Assembly: GCF_018736145.1 (NCBI RefSeq)
Contig: NZ_CP059997.1
Coordinates: 5,889,501 to 5,953,500, forward strand
Origin: Amycolatopsis sp. CA-230715
GTDB taxonomy: Bacteria; Actinomycetota; Actinomycetes; Mycobacteriales; Pseudonocardiaceae
Reading direction: 5' to 3'
Length of the DNA stretch: 64,000 nucleotides
The translations under genes and the position numbers were made by a program. The notes beneath the pieces were generated by a model. The model was not told the origin of the DNA, ran no database searches, and saw only the letters and a list, made by a program, of their open reading frames with translations. Shown here one piece after another: positions 43,678 to 51,475 of the stretch; within the stretch, counting starts at the first letter, position 1, and the number at the start of each line of letters is the position of its first letter.

Positions 43678-44925
43678 GTGGAGCTGCTGCGCAATGCTGT
43701 GCGGCCCTACGCGTGGGGCTCGAGAACGACGATCCCGGAACTGCTCGGCAGGCCGGTACCCGCACCGCACCCGGAGGCGGAGCTGTGGCTCGGCGCGCAC
43801 CCCGGCGACCCGTCGAAGGTGATCGGCGAGGACGGTTCCGAGCGGAGCCTGCTCGACCTGCTCGAAGCCGACCCGGTCGGCCAGCTCGGTGACCGCTGCG
43901 CGAACCGGTGGGGCAACCGGCTCCCGTTCCTGCTGAAGATCCTCGCCGCCGAAGAACCGCTGTCCATGCAGGCGCACCCGTCGGCGGCGCAGGCCGCGGA
44001 AGGCCACGCGCGCGAGGAGAAGCTCGGCATCGCCCGTGACGCGGCGAACCGCAACTACCCCGATCCGACCGCGAAACCCGAGCTGGTGTGCGCGCTCACC
44101 GAGTTCCACGCGCTCGCCGGGTTCCGCGCCCCGGAGCGGACGGTGGCGCTGCTGCGCGCGATCGAGACGCCGGGGCTGGCGAAGTACACCGACCTGCTCG
44201 CCGAGCAGCCCGATCCCGACGGCCTGCGCGCGCTGTTCACCACGTGGATCACGTTGCCGCAGGGCACGCTCGACGAACTGCTGCCCGACGTCCTCGACGC
44301 GTGCGTCCTGCACATCAAGGAGCACGGCGAGTTCGACGTCGAATGCCGCACCATCCTGGAACTCGGCGAGGCGCACCCGCGCGACGCGGGCGTGCTCGCC
44401 GCGCTGCTGCTCAACCGGCTCACCCTGTCCGCGGGCGAGGCGATCTACCTGCCGGCCGGGAACCTGCACTCCTACCTGCACGGCACCGCCGTCGAAATCC
44501 TCGCCAACTCGGACAACATCCTGCGCTGCGGGCTCACCCCGAAGCACGTGGACGTGCCCGAGCTGCTGCGCGTCGTCGACTTCGGGTGCGGCGACATGCC
44601 GGTGCACACCGGCGACCTCGGCCCGCACGGCGCCGTCTACCGCACGGAAACGCCCGAGTTCGAGCTGACCCGGATCGAATGGGAAACCGGCGACAGCGCG
44701 GTCGACGGCGAGGTCCGCATCGCCGGGGGCGCCCCGCAGATCCTGCTGTGCACCGCGGGGGAGCTGGTGGTGACCGCCGAGGACGGCGAGCGCACCGAAC
44801 TACGCCGCGGCCAGTCCGTCTGGCTCGCCGCGAGCCACGCCGCGGTGCGCGCCCGCCCGGCAGGCGGCTCGCGCACCCAACTGTTCCGAGCCACCCCCGG
44901 CACCTGCGAGAACCCCGCCCCCTGA
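43678..44925 (+). CDS. manA: Mannose-6-phosphate isomerase, class I
   Basis: This 415-residue zinc enzyme interconverts fructose-6-P and mannose-6-P, the entry to GDP-mannose and mannosylated envelope glycans. The family start VRPYAWGSRTTIPELLG, the first Zn region LSMQAHP, the PELVCAL Zn segment, and YLPAGNLHSYLHGTAVEILANSDNILRCGLTPKHVDVPELL (metal and active-site Arg) are all intact. The start is GTG 43678 with GGAG about 12 nt upstream. It is last in the manB-Trm112-TobH-manA cluster. Confidence 0.95.
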   Translation: MELLRNAVRPYAWGSRTTIPELLGRPVPAPHPEAELWLGAHPGDPSKVIGEDGSERSLLDLLEADPVGQLGDRCANRWGNRLPFLLKILAAEEPLSMQAHPSAAQAAEGHAREEKLGIARDAANRNYPDPTAKPELVCALTEFHALAGFRAPERTVALLRAIETPGLAKYTDLLAEQPDPDGLRALFTTWITLPQGTLDELLPDVLDACVLHIKEHGEFDVECRTILELGEAHPRDAGVLAALLLNRLTLSAGEAIYLPAGNLHSYLHGTAVEILANSDNILRCGLTPKHVDVPELLRVVDFGCGDMPVHTGDLGPHGAVYRTETPEFELTRIEWETGDSAVDGEVRIAGGAPQILLCTAGELVVTAEDGERTELRRGQSVWLAASHAAVRARPAGGSRTQLFRATPGTCENPAP

Positions 44926-45030
44926 GTTTCCGCGCGGACTGTGTGCGTTCCGTGTGGCGCCTTTCTCCACTATCACCCGTCTGGGCGACTTCGGTCGCTT
45001 TGACAATTCGATAGCCAAGGAGAAAGAACC

Positions 45031-45633
45031 GTGACTTCCAACCCAGGGACCTCCTACCCCGGGACTCCCTACCCGGGCGGTGCGGTCGCCGCCCAGCCGA
45101 TGCCGGTTCCGGCACCGGTCAGCCGTCCCGGCACGCTCGTCGCCGCGATGGCGGTCGCCGTCGTGTCGGCGCTCGCCGGGATCGTCTCCGGCGTGCTGTA
45201 CCTCACCGGCGGTGAGGAGCTCGAACGGGACATCACCGCGCGGACCCTCGCCTCGGTGTCCGGCGAGTCCGCCGACGCCATCAAGGCCGCGGGCGGCGCC
45301 CTGTTCGAGTACGGCGTCAAAGAGGTCCACGGCGTGCTGCAGGCCCGGATGGTCATGGCGGTCGTGCTGGGCGCGCTGCTGCTGCTCTTCGGCCTGCTGG
45401 TGCGCGGCGGCGCGATGTGGGCGCGCGTCCTGGTCACGCTGTGCGCGCTGGCGAACGCCGGGATCGCGTTGCGGATCGCCACCGACGCCGAAGCGGGCAC
45501 CGGCGCGATCCGCGGGATCGCGTGGCTGGCCGTGGCGGCCGCGGTGGCCTCGATCGTGGCGGTGTGGCTGCCCGCGAACGGCCGGTACGCCAAGGCACGC
45601 AAGGCGAACGCACGGGCCGCTTACGCCGGATAG
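45031..45633 (+). CDS. Four-TM membrane protein with Pro/Gly-rich N-terminus
   Basis: This is a 200-residue protein. A disordered N-terminal tail (SNPGTSYPGTPYPGGAVAAQP) is followed by TM1 (about 36-58), an extracytoplasmic loop of about 45 residues, TM2 (105-125), TM3 (128-148) and TM4 (160-180), then a basic end (AKARKANARAAYAG). Proteins of this type are common in actinomycetes and have no known role. GTG 45031 is preceded by AAGGAGAAAGAACC. Confidence 0.75.
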   Translation: MTSNPGTSYPGTPYPGGAVAAQPMPVPAPVSRPGTLVAAMAVAVVSALAGIVSGVLYLTGGEELERDITARTLASVSGESADAIKAAGGALFEYGVKEVHGVLQARMVMAVVLGALLLLFGLLVRGGAMWARVLVTLCALANAGIALRIATDAEAGTGAIRGIAWLAVAAAVASIVAVWLPANGRYAKARKANARAAYAG

Positions 45634-45641
45634 CGCGATGT

Positions 45642-45675
45642 CCGCGGGGTGGCGCCACGGCGCGCCATCCCGCGG
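45642..45675. terminator. Bidirectional terminator
   Basis: A 14-bp stem (45642-45655 with 45662-45675, one G-T wobble) with a 6-nt loop lies between the convergent membrane protein gene and the SARP gene. It ends 2 nt before the SARP stop codon. Confidence 0.75.
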
Positions 45676-45677
45676 GC

Positions 45678-48600
45678 TCACGCCAGCGCGAACAGGGATT
45701 CCCGCACCGCCGCCGCGTTCGCGTCGTTCGGCTCCGCCAGCTCCCGCGCGGCTTCCCTGGCCGCCCGTGCCCGCGCGCCATCGCCGGTGACCTCGTAGGC
45801 CCTGCCGAGCAGGTCGAGCGTCAGCCCGGCGGCGGGCCGCCCGCCCATCGCGCGGAACTCGTCCACGCAGGCGCGCAGCACCGGGACCGCCCGCGCCGCC
45901 CTGCCCTCGCCGATCCAGCTCGCCGCGATCGCCCGCGTGCAGGACAGTTCGCGCGGCCGGTCGGTCAGCTCCTTCGCCAGCTCGCGGGCCTCCTCGAAAT
46001 CCGCCACCGCGGCCACGCGGTCGCCGAGACGGGCGTGCACCGCGCCCCGCGTCCGCAACGACCGCGCCAGCGCCGCTCTCGCGGCTGTCGGCCGCAGCAG
46101 CCGCACCGACTCGCCCGCCGCCTCGGCCGCTTCGCCGGTGCGCCCGGTCAGCAACAGCGACCACGACAGCACTTCCAGCGCGGGCCCGAGCCGGCACGGG
46201 TCCGCCGACTCGCCTGCCAGCGCTACGGTGCCGCGGTCGATCTCGGCGGCGTCGGAGACCCGGCCGAGCCGGTGCAGCGCCGCGGACTCCGCGCCGCGCA
46301 TCCTGATCAGCGCGCTCGTCCACGCGTCCGAGCCGTCCCCGCCGTACAGCTCGTGCGCGTGCTCGACCGTGCGCAGCGCCTCCTCGGCCCTGCCCAGCCC
46401 GAGCAGGCAGTGCGCGAAGTTCGCCGACACCCAGGCGTGCGTCAGCCGGTCACCGAGTTCTTCGAACTCCTTCGCGCATTCTCGGTACTGGACGGCCGCT
46501 TCCTCGTACTCGCCGCGGGAATGCCGCAGCAGAGCCAAATTCGCCGCCGCGATCGCGGCGAGGTCGGCTTCACCGCGATCGCGCGCGGCGTCGAGCAGCG
46601 TCCGGTACCCGGCGCGCATGTCGGCGTGGTGGCCGTGCAGGTAGAGGTAGACGCTGAGCCGGTCGATCAGCAGGAGCGCCTCGTCGAGCCAGCCGAGTGA
46701 GCAGACCACGCGGACGGCGTTGATCAGGTTCGCGCGTTCCGTGGCGAACCACGCCTCCGGCCGTTCGAGCAGCCTGGTGACGAGGTCCTCCGGCAGCGGG
46801 CGGGGCGGCACGAGCCGGACCGGATCCGGCATCGGCACCGTGCGGGGGAGCTTCGCCGCCGCCGCGTCGGCGAGATACACCGCGGCGGCGACCAGCGACC
46901 GCACCGCGGCCATCCGCTCGCCGGGCACCGCCGCGCCCGCCGTGTCGATCCCGGTGGCGTAGGCCTTGACCAGATCGTGCATCCGGTACCGCGGTTCGCC
47001 GGTCGCGTCGAGGCCGACGGGTTCGAGCAGGCTCGTCTCGATCAGCTCTTCGACGGGCGTGTCGACGTCCTCGTCGTCGATCAGCGTGGTGACGGCCCAG
47101 CCGGGCAGATCGGCGCTGCGGCACCAGCCGATCCGCCGGAACACCTGCTGGGTGCGCGGGCGCAGGCCGCGGTAGCTCAGCCCGATGCTGCCGCGCACCT
47201 CGAGATCGCTCATGGTCAGCTCGTCGAGCTTGCGCACCTCGTCCTCGAGCCGGTCGGCGAGCTTGCCCAGCGGCAGCAGGGGCCGGACGGCCAGCCTGCT
47301 GCCCGCGATCCGCAGCGCCAGCGGCAGGTTCCCGCACGCGGCCACGATGCGGGCGGCGTCCGCGGCCGCGCCGCCGACGCGCGCGGCACCGGCGAGCGCG
47401 CGCAGCAGCGTGGTGGCGTCGGCGTCCGAGAAGGGGCCGAGCGTCAGCCGGTACGCGCCTTCGAGCGCGCTGAGCCTGCGCCTGCTGGTGATCAGCACGG
47501 CGGAACCGGGCGTGCCCGGCAGCAGCGCGCGCGCCTGCTCCGGTTCGGCGACGTCGTCGAGCACGACCAGGACCCTGCGGTCGGTGAGCCTGCCGCGGAA
47601 CATCGCCGCGCGCGCCTTCTCGTCCTCCGGCACGGCCGAGCCCGCGACGCCGAGCGTGCCGAGCAGATCGGTCAGCACGCTGCCGATCTCGCGCGGTGAG
47701 GTGGTGCCGGACAGCGGCACGAACAACTGGCCGTCCGGGTACGCGGCGCGCAGCTGGTGGGCGGCGCGGACGGCGAGGGTGCTCTTGCCGGCGCCCGGCT
47801 CGCCGCTGATCAGCACGACCGGCACGCCGCGCTCCTCGCCCAGCAGCGCGGACAGCTCGGCGAGCTCCCCGCCGCGGCCCGCGAAGTCGCCGATGTCCGG
47901 TGGCAGCTGGCAGATCGGCCAGTGCGGTCCGGTGGTGGTGGCCTGCCTCGGCACCGGGTCCTCGCCGCGCAGCACCGCCGCGTGCACCCGGCGCGCCTCG
48001 GCACCCGGCTCGACGCCGAGCTGCTCCACGAGCGTGGCGCGCAGCCGCTGGTAGACGGCGAGCGAGTCGCCCTGGCGGCCCGCCCGGTGCAGCGCGGTCA
48101 TCAGCTGCGCGGCGAGCCGCTCCCGCAGCGGGTGCTCGGTGATCATCGCCTGCAGCTCGCCGGTCAGCTCGCCGTGCCGTCCCGGCGGCAGCCCCGACAG
48201 TTCCGCGTCGACGCAGTCTTCGAACACCGCGAGCCGTTCGGACTCCAGCCGCGCGACCTGCGCGTCGAGCAGCGGCGGGTGCTGCCCGCCGAGCACGGGC
48301 CCCCGCCATTGCGCGAGCGCGTTGCGAAAGTGCACCGAGGCACTCGCCAGGTCGCCCGAGCGCGCGGCGAGCCGACCGTCGGCCACCGCGGCGCGGAAGG
48401 CGAGCAGGTCCAGCTCGTCGGCGGTGGCGTCGAGCCGGTAGCCGCGCGGGCCGTACTCGACGCGCAGCCCGTCGATCCGCTCGCGCAGCCTGGACACGTA
48501 GGTGTACAGGTTCGACACGTGGGACTTCGGCGGGGAATCCGGCCAGATCGCGTCGACGAGCGCGCCGACGCCGACGTGCTCGCCCGCGTTGAGCAGCAGC

Positions 48601-48698
48601 ACGGCCAGCAGCGCGCGCTGGCGCTCGCCGCGCAGGACCGGCCAGTGCCCAGGCGGGCCTTCGATCGTCAACGGGCCGAGCACACCGAACTTCGCCAT
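45678..48698 (-). CDS. AfsR/SARP-type regulator (BTAD, NB-ARC, TPR)
   Basis: This is a 1006-residue STAND regulator. The N-terminal winged-helix Trans_reg_C (about 1-92; VLRGERQRALLAVLLLNAGEHV, ...SNLYTYVSRLRE) is followed by BTAD (about 95-240), an NB-ARC ATPase (about 265-520) with Walker A ISGEPGAGKST and VLVVLDDVAEPEQA, GLPLA-like GNLPLAL, and a winged helix. The final 450 residues are TPR-like helical repeats. AfsR-like proteins switch on secondary metabolism or development, often after Ser/Thr phosphorylation. No biosynthetic gene cluster is next to it. The ATG start at 48698 matches the family. Confidence 0.93.
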   Translation of the reverse strand: MAKFGVLGPLTIEGPPGHWPVLRGERQRALLAVLLLNAGEHVGVGALVDAIWPDSPPKSHVSNLYTYVSRLRERIDGLRVEYGPRGYRLDATADELDLLAFRAAVADGRLAARSGDLASASVHFRNALAQWRGPVLGGQHPPLLDAQVARLESERLAVFEDCVDAELSGLPPGRHGELTGELQAMITEHPLRERLAAQLMTALHRAGRQGDSLAVYQRLRATLVEQLGVEPGAEARRVHAAVLRGEDPVPRQATTTGPHWPICQLPPDIGDFAGRGGELAELSALLGEERGVPVVLISGEPGAGKSTLAVRAAHQLRAAYPDGQLFVPLSGTTSPREIGSVLTDLLGTLGVAGSAVPEDEKARAAMFRGRLTDRRVLVVLDDVAEPEQARALLPGTPGSAVLITSRRRLSALEGAYRLTLGPFSDADATTLLRALAGAARVGGAAADAARIVAACGNLPLALRIAGSRLAVRPLLPLGKLADRLEDEVRKLDELTMSDLEVRGSIGLSYRGLRPRTQQVFRRIGWCRSADLPGWAVTTLIDDEDVDTPVEELIETSLLEPVGLDATGEPRYRMHDLVKAYATGIDTAGAAVPGERMAAVRSLVAAAVYLADAAAAKLPRTVPMPDPVRLVPPRPLPEDLVTRLLERPEAWFATERANLINAVRVVCSLGWLDEALLLIDRLSVYLYLHGHHADMRAGYRTLLDAARDRGEADLAAIAAANLALLRHSRGEYEEAAVQYRECAKEFEELGDRLTHAWVSANFAHCLLGLGRAEEALRTVEHAHELYGGDGSDAWTSALIRMRGAESAALHRLGRVSDAAEIDRGTVALAGESADPCRLGPALEVLSWSLLLTGRTGEAAEAAGESVRLLRPTAARAALARSLRTRGAVHARLGDRVAAVADFEEARELAKELTDRPRELSCTRAIAASWIGEGRAARAVPVLRACVDEFRAMGGRPAAGLTLDLLGRAYEVTGDGARARAAREAARELAEPNDANAAAVRESLFALA

Positions 48699-48858
48699 GG
48701 GTCACCCCCTCAGTGAGTGGCCGAGCCTAGACGGCGGCACCGACATTCCGGGCGCGAAGGCCGGAAGCCGCGAGCACACCCGCGCCGAGCCCACGCGACT
48801 GACGGCCCTTAAGCTGCAATCCGACAAAACGCCAGCAGCGATCCAGGGGGCTGTTCCA

Positions 48859-49782
48859 GTGTCAGCAAACGGCGGGACGAAGGCGATTCTGGCCGCGCTC
48901 GGCGCGAACGCCGGGATCGCGGTGGCGAAGTTCGTCGGGTTCGCCTTCACCGGCTCGTCGTCGATGCTCGCGGAAGCCGTGCACTCGGTCGCGGACACCT
49001 CGAACCAGGGCCTGCTGCTGCTCGGCCAGAAGACCTCCCGGCGCACCGCGACCAAGGAGCACCCGTTCGGCTTCGGCCGCGACCGGTACTTCTACTCGTT
49101 CATCGTCGCGCTCATGCTGTTCACGCTCGGCGCCGCGTTCGCGATCTACGAGGGCGTGCACAAGATCGCCGAGCCGGAGCCGCTGACCACCCCGGTGGTC
49201 GCGATCGTCATCCTGCTCGTGGCGATCGGGCTGGAGAGCTTCAGCTTCTACACCGCGATCGGCGAATCCCGCACGCTCAAAGGAAGTGCGAGCTGGTGGG
49301 GCTTCATCCGGCAGTCGCGGACACCCGAGCTGCCGGTGGTTCTGCTCGAGGACGCGGGCGCGCTGCTCGGCCTCGTGTTCGCGCTCATCGGCGTCGGCCT
49401 GTCCGTGCTCACCGGTGACCCGATCTGGGACGGCGTCGGCACGCTGATGATCGGCGCGCTGCTCGGCGTCATCGCGATCATCCTGATCATCGAGATGAAG
49501 AGCCTCCTGATCGGCGAGGGCGCCACCGACGCCGAGCTCGAAACCATCGTCGACGAGCTGGCCGCGGGCAAGGTGGAGCGGGTCATCCACATCCGCACCC
49601 AGTACCTCGGCCCGGACGAGCTGCTGGTCGCCGCGAAGCTCGCGCTCGCGCCGCGCCTCGAAACCGACCAGATCGCCAAGGCCATCGACGACGCCGAGGC
49701 GCGCGTGCGGGCGAAGGTGCCCGCGGTCCGGCTCATCTACCTCGAACCCGACCTCGACCGCGAGGCCGTCAACCCGAAGTGA
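48859..49782 (+). CDS. Cation diffusion facilitator (CDF) transporter
   Basis: This 307-residue inner-membrane metal/proton antiporter has about six TM helices. TM2 has the HSVADTSNQ metal site (H/D region), then HPFGFGRDRYFYSF, and TM5 has LLEDAGALLGLVFAL with the second Asp. A C-terminal cytoplasmic dimerisation domain follows (LVAAKLALAPRLETDQIAKAIDDAEARVRAKVP). Zn, Fe or Mn export is typical. GTG 48859 follows AGGGGG by about 9 nt and starts right at the first TM. It is divergent from the SARP gene. Confidence 0.88.
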   Translation: MSANGGTKAILAALGANAGIAVAKFVGFAFTGSSSMLAEAVHSVADTSNQGLLLLGQKTSRRTATKEHPFGFGRDRYFYSFIVALMLFTLGAAFAIYEGVHKIAEPEPLTTPVVAIVILLVAIGLESFSFYTAIGESRTLKGSASWWGFIRQSRTPELPVVLLEDAGALLGLVFALIGVGLSVLTGDPIWDGVGTLMIGALLGVIAIILIIEMKSLLIGEGATDAELETIVDELAAGKVERVIHIRTQYLGPDELLVAAKLALAPRLETDQIAKAIDDAEARVRAKVPAVRLIYLEPDLDREAVNPK

Positions 49783-49903
49783 CGCGTCCGTGGCCGCCCG
49801 TGCCCTGGAGGCCGAAAGTCGCTGACTTCCTGTCCGTTCGGGAATTACCGACACTGTAGGGTGACCCTCACCCTGCGATCCAGGTCACCCACGGAGGTCA
49901 ACG

Positions 49904-51475
49904 TTGCCCGGAAGCGGTCTTTGGCGCACGAAGTCGATCGAGCAGTCCATTGCGGACACCGACGAACCCGACACCAAGCTGCGAAGAAACCTCAGCGCTT
50001 GGGACCTGACGGTGTTCGGTGTCGCCGTGGTGATCGGGGCGGGCATCTTCACGCTGACGGCGCGGACCGCGGGTGACTTCACCGGCCCCTCGGTGTCGCT
50101 GGCCTTCGTCTTCGCCGCGATCGCGTGCGCGCTGGCGGCGTTGTGCTACGCGGAATTCGCGTCCACCATCCCGGTGGCGGGCAGCGCGTACACGTTCTCC
50201 TACGCCACCTTCGGCGAGTTCATGGCGTGGATCATCGGCTGGGACCTGATCCTCGAGTTCGCGGTCGCCGCGGCGGCGGTGTCGAAGGGCTGGTCGACCT
50301 ATCTGGAAACGGTGCTCGGCTACATCTTCGGGCCAGGCACCAAGACCTCGTTCGAGGTCGCGGGCATCACCGTCGACTGGGGTTCGCTGCTACTGGTGCT
50401 GTTGCTCGCCACGCTGCTGGTGAAGGGCACCAAGCTGTCGTCCCGGTTCTCGATGGTGATCACCGGGATCAAGGTCGCGATCGTGCTGTTCGTGATCGTG
50501 CTCGGCATCTTCTACATCAAGGGCTCGAACTACACGCCGTTCATCCCCGACCCGCAGAGCGGCTCCGGCAGCTCGGGCGGCAGTGGTGTGGACCAGTCGC
50601 TGTTCTCCTTCCTCGCGGGCGGTTCGGGCAGCTCGTTCGGCGTCTTCGGCCTGCTGGCAGGCGCTTCGCTGGTGTTCTTCGCGTTCATCGGGTTCGACAT
50701 CGTCGCCACCACGGCCGAGGAGACCAAGAACCCGCAGAAGTCCGTGCCGCGCGGCATTTTCGGCTCGCTCGCCATCGTCACCGTGCTGTATGTCGGCGTG
50801 TCGCTCGTCGTGGTCGGGATGGTGTCCTACAAGGACCTCGCCACTTCCGCGGGCGGCGGCGGCAAGAAGACGCTCGCCACCGCGTTCTCCGAAAACGGCG
50901 TCGACTGGGCGGCCAACGTCATCTCCGTCGGCGCGCTCGCCGGGCTCACCACGGTCGTCATGGTGCTCATGCTCGGCCAGGTCCGGGTCCTCTACGCGAT
51001 GTCGCGCGACGGCCTGATGCCGCGGCAGCTCGCGAAGACCAGCAAGGCGGGCACCCCCAAGCGCGCCACCCTGCTCGTCGCCGGGATCGTCGCGTTCGCG
51101 GCCACCTTCTTCCCCGCCGACAAGCTCGAGGAAATGGTGAACGTCGGCACGTTGTTCGCGTTCGTCCTGGTTTCCGCGGGCGTGCTGGTGCTGCGGCGCA
51201 CGCACCCGAACCTGCCGCGCGCGTTCCGCGTGCCGCTGGTGCCGTTGATCCCGATCCTCGCGATCCTCGCCTGCCTGTGGCTGATGCTGAACCTGACCGT
51301 GCTCACCTGGGTGCGGTTCATCGTGTGGATGGTCGCCGGCGTCGTCATCTACTTCGTGTACAGCAGGCGGCATTCCTTGCTGGGCAAGCGCATGGCCGCG
51401 GGCGAGATCGTGGCCGCGGAGGGCACCGTGCTCACCGAGCAGAAGGCCCCGCCGAAGGACGACGCCGAGGGCTAG
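49904..51475 (+). CDS. APC-family amino-acid permease, CAT-like (Rv3253c-like)
   Basis: This 523-residue transporter has 12 predicted TM helices. The first has the substrate-binding GAGIF (VVIGAGIFTLTA). FASTIPVAGSAYTFSYATFGEFMAWIIGWDL and AFIGFDIVATTAEETKNPQKSVPRGI are CAT/YfnA signatures. It is a cationic or neutral amino-acid importer by homology. The TTG start at 49904 follows GGAGG with 6-nt spacing. Its TAG stop shares the palindrome CTAG (51472-51475) with the stop of the convergent gene. M. tuberculosis has the equivalent gene near manA and sahH. Confidence 0.9.
   Translation: MPGSGLWRTKSIEQSIADTDEPDTKLRRNLSAWDLTVFGVAVVIGAGIFTLTARTAGDFTGPSVSLAFVFAAIACALAALCYAEFASTIPVAGSAYTFSYATFGEFMAWIIGWDLILEFAVAAAAVSKGWSTYLETVLGYIFGPGTKTSFEVAGITVDWGSLLLVLLLATLLVKGTKLSSRFSMVITGIKVAIVLFVIVLGIFYIKGSNYTPFIPDPQSGSGSSGGSGVDQSLFSFLAGGSGSSFGVFGLLAGASLVFFAFIGFDIVATTAEETKNPQKSVPRGIFGSLAIVTVLYVGVSLVVVGMVSYKDLATSAGGGGKKTLATAFSENGVDWAANVISVGALAGLTTVVMVLMLGQVRVLYAMSRDGLMPRQLAKTSKAGTPKRATLLVAGIVAFAATFFPADKLEEMVNVGTLFAFVLVSAGVLVLRRTHPNLPRAFRVPLVPLIPILAILACLWLMLNLTVLTWVRFIVWMVAGVVIYFVYSRRHSLLGKRMAAGEIVAAEGTVLTEQKAPPKDDAEG

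Noticed and set aside
44999..45004. Perfect TTGACA before the four-TM protein gene
   Set aside because: A -10 at 16-18 bp would fall inside the ribosome site (AAGGAGAAAGAA), leaving no room for a functional promoter, so it is probably chance.
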